A stretch of DNA of 64,000 bases from Kaistella carnis (GTDB lineage: Bacteria > Bacteroidota > Bacteroidia > Flavobacteriales > Weeksellaceae): positions 1,240,001 to 1,304,000 of the forward strand of contig NZ_CP034159.1 of assembly GCF_003860585.1 (NCBI RefSeq), read 5' to 3'. Under the pieces are notes generated by a model. That model searched no databases. It saw only the letters and a program-made list of their open reading frames with translations, and was not told where the DNA came from. The position numbers and the translations under genes are program-made. Shown in pieces: positions 51,877 to 61,993 of the stretch (positions are counted from its first letter, which is position 1; each line of letters opens with the position of its first letter).

Positions 51877-54144
51877 ATGAATGCTCCACAAGCAATTATT
51901 GAAAAAATTCAATTAAGTGATGGTAGAGAGATTACCATCGAAACAGGAAAATTAGCGAAACAAGCTAATGGTGCTGTAGTAGTAAGAATGGGCGGAACTA
52001 TGCTTTTAGCAACTGTTGTAGCCAGTAAAGATGCAAAACCAGGTGTCGATTTTTTACCTTTAACAGTAGATTACAGAGAGAAATTTTATTCAGCAGGAAA
52101 AATTCCGGGAAACTTTTTCAGAAGAGAAGCAAGACCATCTGATGAAGAAATTTTGACAATGAGATTAGTTGACCGTGTTTTACGTCCACTTTTCCCATCC
52201 GATTTCCATGCAGAAGTTCAGGTGATGATTTCCCTGATTTCTTATGATAAAGAATGTATGCCAGAATCTTTGGCAGGATTAGCCGCTTCTGCAGCAATCG
52301 CAATTACCGATATTCCTTTCAACGGACCAATGTCTGAAGTTACTGTCGCGAGAATCGACGGTAAATTAGTTGTTAACCCAAGTATGGAAAATCTTGCAAA
52401 AGCAGATTTAAACATTATGGTGGGTGCAACAAAAGATTCTATCGTAATGGTAGAAGGTGAAATGGATGAAATTTCTGAACAGGAAATGATCGAAGCCATT
52501 AAATTCGCACACGAAGAAATTAAAGTTCAGGTAGCAGCTCAGGAAAGATTAGCTGAGAGAGTTGGAAAATCTCTTCCAAAAAGAGAATACACGCACGAAG
52601 ATCACAACGAAGAAATTCGCGAAAAAGTTTGGGCAGCAACTTATGATAAAGTGTACGAAGTTGCAAAAACTCCTTCTGCTAAAGAAGAAAGACATGATAA
52701 CTTCCAGGCTATTTTAGAAGAATTCTTAACTCAGTATTCTGAAGAAGAATTAGAAGTTGCAAAACCTTTCGCAAAAATCTATTTCCACGATGTAGAAAAA
52801 GAAGCAATGCGTCAGATGATCTTGAACGAAAAAATCCGTTTGGATGGAAGAACGCCGGAAACGATTCGTCCGATCTGGTCAGAAGTTGATTATTTACCGG
52901 GAGCACACGGTTCTGCAATCTTTACAAGAGGAGAAACTCAGTCATTGACTGCAGTAACTTTAGGATCTGTAAAAGATGCAAACATGGTGGACACGGTTGC
53001 AATCAACTACGATCAAAAATTCTTCTTACACTATAACTTCCCACCTTTTTCAACGGGTGAAGCAAGACCTTTAAGAGGAACTTCAAGAAGAGAAGTAGGT
53101 CACGGAAACTTGGCTCAAAGAGCTTTAGCGAAAATGATCCCTACAGAAAACCCTTACACCATTCGTATCGTTTCTGATATTTTAGAATCAAACGGTTCGT
53201 CTTCAATGGCAACGGTTTGTGCCGGAACTTTAGCTTTAATGGATGCAGGTGTTCAAATTTCAAAACCGGTTTCCGGAATTGCAATGGGATTGGTAACTGA
53301 TCCAAAATCAGGTAAATTCACGGTACTTTCCGATATCTTAGGAGACGAAGATCACTTAGGTGATATGGACTTTAAAGTAACAGGAACTGCAGACGGAATC
53401 ACGGCTTGTCAAATGGATATTAAAGTAGAAGGTTTGACCATGGACATTATGGAAAAAGCCTTAATCCAAGCGAAAGACGGAAGATTGCATATCCTTAATG
53501 AATTATTGAAAACACTTGACGCACCAAGACCAGACGTAAAACCACACGCACCGAAAATGGAAGTATTGGAAGTTCCAAAAGATTTCATCGGAGCGATCAT
53601 TGGACCTGGAGGAAAAATCATTCAGCAAATGCAGAAAGATTTCGAAACGGTTATCGCAATTGAAGAAATTGGCGAAATCGGAAGAATCGAAATTTCTGGT
53701 GTTTCAAGAGAGAATATTAATGCAACGATTGCAGCAATTAACGAAATCTGTTTCGTTCCTGTAGTTGGAAGCGTGTACAACGGTAAAGTTGTTAAAGTAA
53801 TGGATTTCGGAGCATTCGTAGCCATTGCAAAAGGAACAGAAGGTTTACTTCACATTTCGGAAATCGAATGGGCGCGTTTGGACAAAGTTCCGTACAACGA
53901 AGGCGATATGGTAGAAGTGAAATTCATGGGTTACGATGACCGTAAGAAAATGAAACTTTCGAGAAAAGTTCTTTTAGACCGACCGGCTCGTGAAGAAAGA
54001 CCTCAAGGAGATCGTCCACAGGGAGATCGTCCACAATATAACAACGACCGTCCGAGAGAAAATCGTCCGCAAGGTGACAGACCTCAAAGAAGAGATGACC
54101 GTCCGGAAAATAACGGACCACGTCAAGAAGATAACCACAACTAA
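51877..54144 (+). CDS. pnp: Polynucleotide phosphorylase
   Basis: A 755-residue PNPase: 3'-5' phosphorolytic RNA degradation and a degradosome component. Two RNase PH domains are present (first with [42 protein letters not shown], second with [29 protein letters not shown]), then KH ([14 protein letters not shown]) and S1 ([20 protein letters not shown]). The C-terminal 50 residues are a low-complexity tail with repeats of R-P-Q-G-D. The reading frame opens at a GTG 21 bases upstream, but [13 protein letters not shown] at 51877 is the conserved start. Confidence 0.96.
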   Translation: MNAPQAIIEKIQLSDGREITIETGKLAKQANGAVVVRMGGTMLLATVVASKDAKPGVDFLPLTVDYREKFYSAGKIPGNFFRREARPSDEEILTMRLVDRVLRPLFPSDFHAEVQVMISLISYDKECMPESLAGLAASAAIAITDIPFNGPMSEVTVARIDGKLVVNPSMENLAKADLNIMVGATKDSIVMVEGEMDEISEQEMIEAIKFAHEEIKVQVAAQERLAERVGKSLPKREYTHEDHNEEIREKVWAATYDKVYEVAKTPSAKEERHDNFQAILEEFLTQYSEEELEVAKPFAKIYFHDVEKEAMRQMILNEKIRLDGRTPETIRPIWSEVDYLPGAHGSAIFTRGETQSLTAVTLGSVKDANMVDTVAINYDQKFFLHYNFPPFSTGEARPLRGTSRREVGHGNLAQRALAKMIPTENPYTIRIVSDILESNGSSSMATVCAGTLALMDAGVQISKPVSGIAMGLVTDPKSGKFTVLSDILGDEDHLGDMDFKVTGTADGITACQMDIKVEGLTMDIMEKALIQAKDGRLHILNELLKTLDAPRPDVKPHAPKMEVLEVPKDFIGAIIGPGGKIIQQMQKDFETVIAIEEIGEIGRIEISGVSRENINATIAAINEICFVPVVGSVYNGKVVKVMDFGAFVAIAKGTEGLLHISEIEWARLDKVPYNEGDMVEVKFMGYDDRKKMKLSRKVLLDRPAREERPQGDRPQGDRPQYNNDRPRENRPQGDRPQRRDDRPENNGPRQEDNHN

Positions 54145-54164
54145 GAAGATCTGAGATTATATAG

Positions 54165-54197
54165 AAACTCCCAAAGTGATTTGGGAGTTTTTTTTTA
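54165..54197 (+). terminator. Terminator of pnp
   Basis: AAACTCCCAAA pairs with TTTGGGAGTTT around GTGA, followed by a T run. It lies 20 bases after the pnp stop. Confidence 0.85.
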
Positions 54198-54218
54198 TTT
54201 ATTACCCCTAGAATTAGT

Positions 54219-56459
54219 TCAATCCACAAACAATTCCGTTACATTTGCAGAATTTATTGCCCATTGGTAATCATAATATTCATGTGCATCTTGGGAATTA
54301 TTTACTATTTTCAAATTTTGAGATTTCGCTTTTATCTCCAAGAGATTTCCGATTTTCATTTTTGAATCTAATTTTTTCATCAATACTTCAACTCCATTCG
54401 TGTCTAAAGTTTGAATATTTTGTCCAGAAAATGTCATTTCTAACCAAATAATTTCTCTTTTCTCAACATCTAAAACACCAAATACCAAACCTTTTGAAAG
54501 ATTATTTGAAATTCTAACTTGATGAATCACACACGATGGATCATAAGCAACACCCGAAGTTTCGGAGATTTTCATGTGAAATTTCGAATCCATCCATCCG
54601 ACAACCAAATTTGGACTAATGCTTCCGTAGCTGTACGCATTACACGTAAAAGTAACATATTTTGCACCTGCATTTTGCAATTCGAAAATATTCAAATTCA
54701 CATATTCTGCGGTCCCAATCTTGTTCGGAATATTGATAATATCTCCACTGTGTTGACATCCTTTTGTGGTCAAATTAAAATAACTACAAACTTCGGAACT
54801 GGTTTCATAAGCAATATGACAACTCAAATCCATATCAAGATGTTGCGCAGGCAAATCTTTTCCCCATTGCATAAATAATCGAATTTCGTTTCCTTCCAAA
54901 GGAAATTTTGTTCCCATCAAAGCAGATGGTAAATCTTGAATATTATCACTTCTATCTCCTATACTCAGAGGAATATTATACAATTCTGGACTGATAAACA
55001 TTGTTTTATTTTCAGTTTTCATTGCAGAAAATCTCTTTTCAATGGCGCTTAAAGTCATTTCTTCAATTTTGATTTTAATTTCATTCAAGTGATCATCTTC
55101 AAAACTTTTTAACCATTTATTTGCCGGAATCGTTTTGTTGGTTCCGCCCAAAGTTTTTATATTTCTGTGTGCATCATTATCAAAATAAATTTCTGCGTAC
55201 ATATTTAAAGTTAAAACCAAACGCATCGGGATTTTATCAACAATTTCTTCAAAATGTTTCAAAGTCAAATCTTCACCAAACCACAAAATGTTTGAAAATA
55301 ATGAACGCGCAAATAATCCATGTCGTTTTTTAAGCAATGCAAAAGTGTTTTCCGCATCAGACTTCAATCGAAAATGATTAATTCTACCTTGCAAAACCGT
55401 GTAATTTTTGTTGTAAAAATCATCTAAAATTTTTGCCAATTGCTCAAATCCTCTTCTTTTGCTGTATTCTGCCAATCGCAACGCACGAATAAATCGGATC
55501 CACATGTTTCTTTTTGGATGCATGTTTTCGCAGATTACTTCAGAATTTAATTCTATTTCATTCAACCATTTTGCGACCATCAAAGATTCTTTTCGGGAGT
55601 ATTTCAATTTGAGAGATTCCTTGGATTCTACTTTAACTTCCACTCTTTTATCTAAAGAAACTGAAAAATTTCGGTTGTTTTTTGAGATTCTTTTAATGAT
55701 GGTTTTTGGTTCTACCAATTGAAGAAAACCTGTTTTTTTGTACCATAAATATCTCAAAATATCATTCGGAGTTTTTAATAATTTTCCAGCATCTCTTTCC
55801 TTTCCTTTTTCAATTAAAGCATCAACCACAACCATCAAAGTTTCTTTCATTTTTATTTCGATGGAAGGAATGTCTAATTCTGAAATTAAATTTTTCAAAG
55901 AATCAATTTGAGAAGCATCCAATGCTGTTTTTGAATTTAATAAAGAATGGAAATAGTTCTCAATGTCTTTATCAGTCAACAATTCCAAGACTTTCATTTT
56001 GCTTCCGGCTCCGAAAGATTCTATTCCACCAAATTTGAAAGGAGTTCCGCAAAACGGACAACCATTGTATCTTTCCAAAGGAAAAGTGTTTTCTGGAATC
56101 AAATGTCCGCAAGCCAAAATTCTCCCTTTTTTATCGTTAAAAATTTGAGCGAAAAAAGTAATCCAATGGTCGCTTTTAGTTTCTCCAGTTGGGATTTTCC
56201 AGTTTTTTATTAAAGGAGTCCAATTCAATTTTGTTCCCAAGATTTCTTGAAAAACAGTATAGATTTCCTTTTGAAAATTGACATCACATTGATTGACGCT
56301 CCAAAGTAATTCTTCACTAAAAGAAAAACCTAATTTTTTCAAATTTTCAACCAATTCAAAAGTCGATTTACTCAAATTCTGACTTGTAGAATCATTGATT
56401 TCAGGAATATAAACTGCATTATTTCTAATGGCTACTTTTAAAAAATTTTTGTTTTTCAT
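54219..56459 (-). CDS. RING-type protein of the MXAN_6230/SCO0854 kind, partner of the rtcB RNA locus
   Basis: A 746-residue protein. Near residues 117-137 is a partial RING/zinc motif: CGHLIP...GCPFCGTPF. Residues about 150-470 are helical, HEAT-like in feel (WIRFIRALRLAEYSKRRGFEQLAKILDDFY; HGLFARSLFSNILWFGEDLTLKHFEEIVDKIPMRLVLTLNMYAEIYFDN). The C-terminal 200 residues are beta-rich (LDMDLSCHIAYETSSEVCSYF; FTCNAYSYGSISPNLVVGWMD) and recall TerD-like domains. I recall MXAN_6230/SCO0854 RING proteins beside RtcB in several phyla. It begins 25 bases after the last RNA of the array and probably shares that transcript. Binding of the array RNAs is my inference. Confidence 0.7.
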   Translation of the reverse strand: MKNKNFLKVAIRNNAVYIPEINDSTSQNLSKSTFELVENLKKLGFSFSEELLWSVNQCDVNFQKEIYTVFQEILGTKLNWTPLIKNWKIPTGETKSDHWITFFAQIFNDKKGRILACGHLIPENTFPLERYNGCPFCGTPFKFGGIESFGAGSKMKVLELLTDKDIENYFHSLLNSKTALDASQIDSLKNLISELDIPSIEIKMKETLMVVVDALIEKGKERDAGKLLKTPNDILRYLWYKKTGFLQLVEPKTIIKRISKNNRNFSVSLDKRVEVKVESKESLKLKYSRKESLMVAKWLNEIELNSEVICENMHPKRNMWIRFIRALRLAEYSKRRGFEQLAKILDDFYNKNYTVLQGRINHFRLKSDAENTFALLKKRHGLFARSLFSNILWFGEDLTLKHFEEIVDKIPMRLVLTLNMYAEIYFDNDAHRNIKTLGGTNKTIPANKWLKSFEDDHLNEIKIKIEEMTLSAIEKRFSAMKTENKTMFISPELYNIPLSIGDRSDNIQDLPSALMGTKFPLEGNEIRLFMQWGKDLPAQHLDMDLSCHIAYETSSEVCSYFNLTTKGCQHSGDIINIPNKIGTAEYVNLNIFELQNAGAKYVTFTCNAYSYGSISPNLVVGWMDSKFHMKISETSGVAYDPSCVIHQVRISNNLSKGLVFGVLDVEKREIIWLEMTFSGQNIQTLDTNGVEVLMKKLDSKMKIGNLLEIKAKSQNLKIVNNSQDAHEYYDYQWAINSANVTELFVD

Positions 56460-56483
56460 AGTGGTTTTTTTTAGTTAAAATAA

Positions 56484-56546
56484 GATCAGGTAATTGCATA
56501 TCTATTTCAAATGGTGGATTGTAGTAAGATGTGCTTGACCTTGATC
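56484..56546 (-). ncRNA. Structured RNA 4 of the rtcB-linked array
   Basis: 63 bases. 5' GATC-A-AGGT pairs with 3' ACCT-GATC; internal loop CAA/AATT; inner stem GCACATC with GATATGC (6 of 7 pairs); 25-base apical loop starting TTACTAC. It carries the GGTCAA-N7-TTACTWC motif and the AATTACC partner strand. It abuts RNA 3 with no gap and ends 25 bases before the RING gene start. Confidence 0.6.
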
Positions 56547-56634
56547 ATGGTAATTCAGAAACTTCCCGCGGACTCGAACCACAAGCCGATTTGCATCGGC
56601 ATTACCAATTTAGAAGTAAGTCTCTGTTGACCAT
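56547..56634 (-). ncRNA. Structured RNA 3: tRNA-like with a GNRA hairpin in the anticodon position
   Basis: 88 bases. Outer stem ATGGT/ACCAT, internal loop CAA/AATT, inner stem CAGAGAC/GTTTCTG (7 bp, one G-U). Inside it: a D-like arm TTAC...TTGG...GTAA, a 6-bp hairpin GCCGAT-GCAA-ATCGGC with a GNRA loop, and a T arm TTGTGG-TTCGAGT-CCGCGG with the canonical TTCGA loop. There is no anticodon and no normal acceptor end, so it is not a decoding tRNA. Confidence 0.7.
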
Positions 56635-56637
56635 TTG

Positions 56638-56743
56638 TGGAGCAGGAAGGAATCGAACCTTCGACACATTTCAGTAGTAAATTTTATTTGACCAAATTGA
56701 TAATTATAAAATTTAATTGCTCTACCAACTGAGCTACTGCCCC
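56638..56743 (-). ncRNA. Structured RNA 2: tRNA whose anticodon arm is replaced by a conserved hairpin
   Basis: 106 bases. Acceptor GGGGCAG/CTGCTCC with discriminator A, D arm GCTC-AGTTGGTA-GAGC and T arm GAAGG-TTCGATT-CCTTC are all normal. Where the anticodon arm should be there are about 57 bases forming a 10-bp stem TAAATTTTAT/ATAAAATTTA, then internal loop AATT/CAA, then ATC/GGT closed by AATTT. The motif strands are swapped in order compared with RNA 3. No readable anticodon loop exists. Confidence 0.75.
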
Positions 56744-56747
56744 ATAA

Positions 56748-56808
56748 AAGAGGTAAGGATCAAAGTGAATACCTTAAATTTTTTGAAGTAACTCTCAATT
56801 GACCTCTT
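56748..56808 (-). ncRNA. Structured RNA 1 of the rtcB-linked array
   Basis: 61 bases, first in the array, starting about 12 bases after the -7 element. Closing stem AAGAGGT/ACCTCTT (7 bp), motif GGTCAA-TTGAGAG-TTACTTC inside its 5' strand. The 3' partner of the internal loop is CCTT rather than AATT, and the inner stem is weak (TTGAGAG against CTTTGAT, five pairs with one wobble). An AAGG/CCTT hairpin is an alternative fold. Confidence 0.55.
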
Positions 56809-56819
56809 AATTAATAATA

Positions 56820-56854
56820 CAAAGTAATTGCTTGTATGCGCAATCATTTTGCGT
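56820..56854 (-). promoter_or_regulatory. Promoter and operator of the RNA array
   Basis: Operator ACGCAAAATGATTGCGCA (56837-56854, minus strand; core CGCAA-N5-TTGCG) is followed after 9 bases by -7-like TTACTTTG (56820-56827). It lies between the rtcB stop and RNA 1. The identical operator, spacing and -7 element occur before rtcB. Confidence 0.75.
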
Positions 56855-56862
56855 TGTTGATT

Positions 56863-58305
<1,443 letters not shown>

Positions 58306-58377
58306 TTATTTTAATTATTTTTGAAATTATTTAATACAAAATCATAAAAAGATAGAGATAACTAAAGTTTTACAAAT

Positions 58378-59379
58378 ATGTCATCCAACAAAAACGCCCT
58401 TATTCGCTACAAAACAATTGATAGTTGCCTTCGCAACAGAGCAAAAGAGTACACTTTGGAAGATCTGATTGATGTTTGTTCGGATGCTTTATTTGAATTT
58501 GAAGGCAAAGAATCTTTTTTAAGTAAGAGAACTATACAGCTGGATATTCAAAATATGAGGAGTGAAAAATTGGGATACAATGCGCCGATAGAAGTGTATG
58601 ACAGAAAGTTCTATCGTTATTCTGATGATACTTTTAGTATTAAAAATATTCCTGTGACGGAAAAAGATGTTCAGATCATCAATGAATCCATACAGTTATT
58701 AAAGCAGTTCAAAGATTTTTCTTTGTTTAAACAAATGAGTGGCGTTATTCAAAGACTGGAAGATTCTGTTATTTCAGGCAAAAATCAGAAATCCATTATT
58801 CATTTGGATAAAAATGAAAATCTAAAAGGTTTGGAATTTATTGATGTTTTATATGAAGCGATCTTAAAGAAAAAGGTGTTGAATGTTTCTTACAAATCTT
58901 TTAAAGCAAGAGAAATAAATCAAATGCAGATCCATCCACAATTATTGAAGGAATTCAATAACCGCTGGTTTGTCATCTGTTGGCACAAAACGCGAATTTA
59001 CAACCTGGCTTTAGACCGGATTGAGGAGATTGCTGATGATTTAGCAGAAACTTATATCGATAAAAAGGTGGATGGAGATACCTATTTCAACGAAGTAATC
59101 GGTGCAACTGTTTCCGAAAGAAATCGTCCCACGAATGTCATCTTTTTTGTGGAAAAGAACAATGCACCTTATGTAAAAACCAAACCGTTTCACCATTCTC
59201 AGGAAGTTTTAGAAGAAAATGAAAACGGGACTTTATTCAAAATAAAAGTTCAACTGAATTTTGAATTAGAACGTATGATCCTGGGTTTCGGAGATCTGAT
59301 AACGGTTATGCAACCACGAAAACTGCGAATGAGAATAGAGCAGACATTGAAAAATGCGGTTAAAAATTATCGCGATTAA
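58378..59379 (+). CDS. WYL-domain transcriptional regulator
   Basis: A 333-residue protein. N-terminal winged HTH (RYKTIDSCLRNRAKEYTLEDLIDVCSDAL) and a central WYL domain (LYEAILKKKVLNVSYKSFKAREINQMQIHPQLLKEFNNRWFVICWHKTRIYNLALDRIEEI), then a C-terminal extension (LGFGDLITVMQPRKLRMRIEQTLKNAV). WYL domains sense nucleic acids or nucleotides and control DNA-damage and defence genes. It is divergent from rtcB and likely binds the duplicated CGCAA-N5-TTGCG operator. This assignment is inferred. Confidence 0.87.
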   Translation: MSSNKNALIRYKTIDSCLRNRAKEYTLEDLIDVCSDALFEFEGKESFLSKRTIQLDIQNMRSEKLGYNAPIEVYDRKFYRYSDDTFSIKNIPVTEKDVQIINESIQLLKQFKDFSLFKQMSGVIQRLEDSVISGKNQKSIIHLDKNENLKGLEFIDVLYEAILKKKVLNVSYKSFKAREINQMQIHPQLLKEFNNRWFVICWHKTRIYNLALDRIEEIADDLAETYIDKKVDGDTYFNEVIGATVSERNRPTNVIFFVEKNNAPYVKTKPFHHSQEVLEENENGTLFKIKVQLNFELERMILGFGDLITVMQPRKLRMRIEQTLKNAVKNYRD

Positions 59380-59446
59380 TTTTACATTAAGTTCCTCAAA
59401 TTTCCTTCAAAACTTTTTTTGTATCTTTTTTTCAAATTTAAATCCT

Positions 59447-60805
59447 ATGGCCAATATATTTTCCAAAGTCCGAAACGCTATTGAAATATTCCAATCAATT
59501 GATCTTGATGAACTCTCCAAAATATCCGGAAAAGTAGATCTTCCCAAAATGATGGAAGGTTTTTCCAAAATGGATGATAAGCAAATCAAAATGCTGATGC
59601 GCGCCATTGATCCGGAAAAAAAGAAGAAAGATTTGCCCCCTGTTGACGGAGATTTTTACGATGTTTTCGAAACTTTAACTCCCGAGCAGAAAGAAATCCA
59701 GATGCGCGTCCGGGAGTTTATGGAAACCGAAGTAAAACCTTTGGTGAATAATCATTGGCTACACGATTCCTTTCCGTTTGAAATTATTGAAAAGTTTAAA
59801 AAACTCAATGTCTGTGGCGTGACTTACGACGGTTACGGTTGTCCCGGCCTACCCTTTTTAATGGAAGGTGTTTTGGCCATGGAAATGGCACGAGTTGACG
59901 CGTCGATCGCGACGTTCTTTGGCGTTCAGTCCGGACTTTCAATGGGCTCGATTTATCTTTGTGGATCAGAAGCACAAAAACAAAAATGGTTGCCTGCAAT
60001 GCAGAATTTTGATAAAATTGGGGCCTTTGGTTTAACGGAACCGGAAGTGGGTTCCGGCGCGGCAGGCGGTTTAACCACAACCTGTAAAAAAACACCTGAA
60101 GGTTACATTCTGAACGGTCAGAAAAAATGGATCGGCAACGCTACTTTTGCGGATGTCATTATTATCTGGGCAAGAAGTTTAGACGATGGCGAAGTGAAAG
60201 GTTTCATCTTAGAAAAAGACAATCCCGGCTTTAAGGTGGAAAAGATTAAAGGAAAAATGGCGCTTCGAATTGTGCAAAACGGTTTGATCACTTTAACCGA
60301 CTGTTTTATTTCTGATGAAAATAAACTGGAACACGCCAACTCTTTCAAAGACACGGGAAATGTTTTGCGCATGACCAGAGCCGGCGTGGCGTGGATGGCG
60401 ACCGGTTGCGCAAGAGGCGCCTACGAAAGTGCTTTGGCCTACACCAAAACGCGTGAACAGTTTGGGAAACCCATTGCGTCTTTCCAGATGATACAGGGAC
60501 ATTTGGTCGAAATGCTTTCTAATTTGACAGCGATGCAAACCATGGTTTTCCGTCTCTCCGAAATGCAGGACGAAGGAATTTTAAAAGACGAACACGCCTC
60601 ACTCGCCAAAGTATTCTGTACGATGAGAACCCGAGATATTGTTTCCAGAGCCCGCGAAGTTCTGGGTGGAAACGGTATTTTACTGGAATACGACGTTGCC
60701 AGATTTGTCGCCGATGCCGAAGCCATTTATTCCTACGAAGGCACGAAAGAAATTAATTCTTTGATTGTGGGAAGAAGCATTACGGGATTTAGTGCGTTTG
60801 TTTAA
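59447..60805 (+). CDS. Acyl-CoA dehydrogenase
   Basis: A 452-residue FAD enzyme: after an N-terminal extension of about 70 residues (FSKVRNAIEIFQSIDLDELSKISG), the core has FGLTEPEVGSGAAGGLTTTCKKTPEGYILNGQKKWIGNA (FAD and substrate loop), TREQFGKPIASFQMIQGHLVEM, and the C-terminal ILLEYDVARFVADAEAIYSYEGTKEINSLIVGRSITG with the catalytic base Glu in YEGT. It oxidises an acyl-CoA, perhaps glutaryl-CoA-like given YEGTxEIN...TG. The ATG at 59447 (MANIFSKV) is preferred to the frame opening at 59354, which overlaps the WYL gene. Confidence 0.9.
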   Translation: MANIFSKVRNAIEIFQSIDLDELSKISGKVDLPKMMEGFSKMDDKQIKMLMRAIDPEKKKKDLPPVDGDFYDVFETLTPEQKEIQMRVREFMETEVKPLVNNHWLHDSFPFEIIEKFKKLNVCGVTYDGYGCPGLPFLMEGVLAMEMARVDASIATFFGVQSGLSMGSIYLCGSEAQKQKWLPAMQNFDKIGAFGLTEPEVGSGAAGGLTTTCKKTPEGYILNGQKKWIGNATFADVIIIWARSLDDGEVKGFILEKDNPGFKVEKIKGKMALRIVQNGLITLTDCFISDENKLEHANSFKDTGNVLRMTRAGVAWMATGCARGAYESALAYTKTREQFGKPIASFQMIQGHLVEMLSNLTAMQTMVFRLSEMQDEGILKDEHASLAKVFCTMRTRDIVSRAREVLGGNGILLEYDVARFVADAEAIYSYEGTKEINSLIVGRSITGFSAFV

Positions 60806-60951
60806 AATAAGCAATTAATGAAATATTGTTTGGAAATTTATTGGTATAATAAAGTTTAATTTTTTAAGATTAATTATATCATATAATTTTTTTCAAATTT
60901 TAAACTAGTGTTTTTTAATAGATTAATGTACCTTAACAATAAAAAAATGTT

Positions 60952-60959
60952 TATTTTCG
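60952..60959 (+). promoter_or_regulatory. -7-like element TATTTTCG before the AAA ATPase gene
   Basis: TATTTTCG differs from TAnnTTTG at one position and lies 8 bases before the ATG. The gap 60806-60951 is very AT-rich and otherwise empty. Confidence 0.35.
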
Positions 60960-60967
60960 CAATATAA

Positions 60968-61993
60968 ATGAGTCAATTAGATTACATAAAAAACATTGCT
61001 AAATTTGGTCTTGAAAATGATCAAGAAAATTTACTATCTGTACTTAATGAACTTATTGAGCATTCTAAAAACACAAAAAAGATAAATTTTGCAGTACAAT
61101 TGCAATCAATTTTAAAAGATTCATTTAAACAACAAAGAAGTGATTCGCTTACTAAAGTAGGTTCTGAATCTTATTTTAATAGAATTGAAGACAAGGAAGT
61201 TGGAGATTTGATTTTAGAAAAATTAACTTCTAACTATCGTTTGGATAATATTATTGCTGACAATTCAGTTATTAATAGTTTACAATATTTTATTGAAGAA
61301 CATCAAAAAGCAGATTTACTGCGGAAATTCGATTTGCCTGTTGCTAATAAATTACTGCTTCATGGACCTTCTGGTTGCGGCAAAACATTAGCATCTTATG
61401 TTGTTGCCGGGGAACTTGAAAAAATGATGGTTGTTGTAAATTTAGGTGCAATTGTTTCATCAAAACTTGGAGAAACAAGTAAAAATCTAGCAAAAATATT
61501 TCGCAAGGCAGCTTCTGAAGACTGTATTATTTTCATTGATGAATTCGATTCATTAGGTAAAGTTAGAGACTATTCACAAGATCATGGGGAAATGAAAAGA
61601 GTAGTTAATACAATTCTGCAACTATTTGATTATCTTCCTCAAAATAGTATTGTTATTGCGGCAACAAATCAAAGAGAAATGCTTGATGAAGCATTATTGA
61701 GAAGATTTGATTTTTCAATTGGATTTAATTTACCTACAGAAAAAGAAATAAAAGATTTAGTATCATTAACCCTAAAAAACGGTAACTTCATTTTCGACAG
61801 TAAAATTAAAGCAAACAAAGTGATTAAAACATCTGTAGGACTATCTTATTATAGCATTCAAAAAACGCTAGTAACCGCTATAAAAAGAAGTTTATTTGCT
61901 ATGGAAAATACCGCTAACATAATTTCTGCAAAAATTGATACAAAAAAATGGCAGGAATTAATTTATATCGAAAAGCAATCGATTGGGATTTAG
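60968..61993 (+). CDS. AAA family ATPase, IetA-like
   Basis: A 341-residue single AAA+ ATPase: helical N terminus of about 100 residues, Walker A LLHGPSGCGKTLASYV, Walker B DCIIFIDEFDSLGKVR, sensor IVIAATNQREMLDEALLRRFDF. With the neighbouring S8 protease it matches the IetA component of IetAS (plasmid incompatibility and phage defence). Its last 4 bases overlap the protease gene tail to tail. The convergent orientation is unlike the usual ietA-ietS operon. Confidence 0.82.
   Translation: MSQLDYIKNIAKFGLENDQENLLSVLNELIEHSKNTKKINFAVQLQSILKDSFKQQRSDSLTKVGSESYFNRIEDKEVGDLILEKLTSNYRLDNIIADNSVINSLQYFIEEHQKADLLRKFDLPVANKLLLHGPSGCGKTLASYVVAGELEKMMVVVNLGAIVSSKLGETSKNLAKIFRKAASEDCIIFIDEFDSLGKVRDYSQDHGEMKRVVNTILQLFDYLPQNSIVIAATNQREMLDEALLRRFDFSIGFNLPTEKEIKDLVSLTLKNGNFIFDSKIKANKVIKTSVGLSYYSIQKTLVTAIKRSLFAMENTANIISAKIDTKKWQELIYIEKQSIGI

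Larger units (their letters stand above)
56521..56804 (-). repeat. Four copies of GGTCAA-N7-TTACTWC
   Basis: Exact 20-base units at 56785-56804, 56674-56693, 56613-56632 and 56521-56540, all on the minus strand. GGTCAA and TTACT are invariant, the sixth base of the second block is T or A, and the seven spacer bases are unrelated in sequence (TTGAGAG, ATAAAAT, CAGAGAC, GCACATC). In three copies the spacer pairs with a distal segment next to AATTAYC. Confidence 0.85.

Noticed and set aside
54219..56459. A Ro60/TROVE protein
   Set aside because: The helical middle is suggestive, but the vWA MIDAS motif (DxSxS) and typical TROVE residues are not visible. The RING-type CGH...CPFC motif points elsewhere.
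56638..56743. An ordinary tRNA gene (or tRNA with an intron) at this place
   Set aside because: The anticodon arm is replaced by a long paired hairpin with no loop that could hold an anticodon, and the inserted part carries the motif shared with three neighbouring elements. An intron reading leaves no sensible 5-bp anticodon stem.
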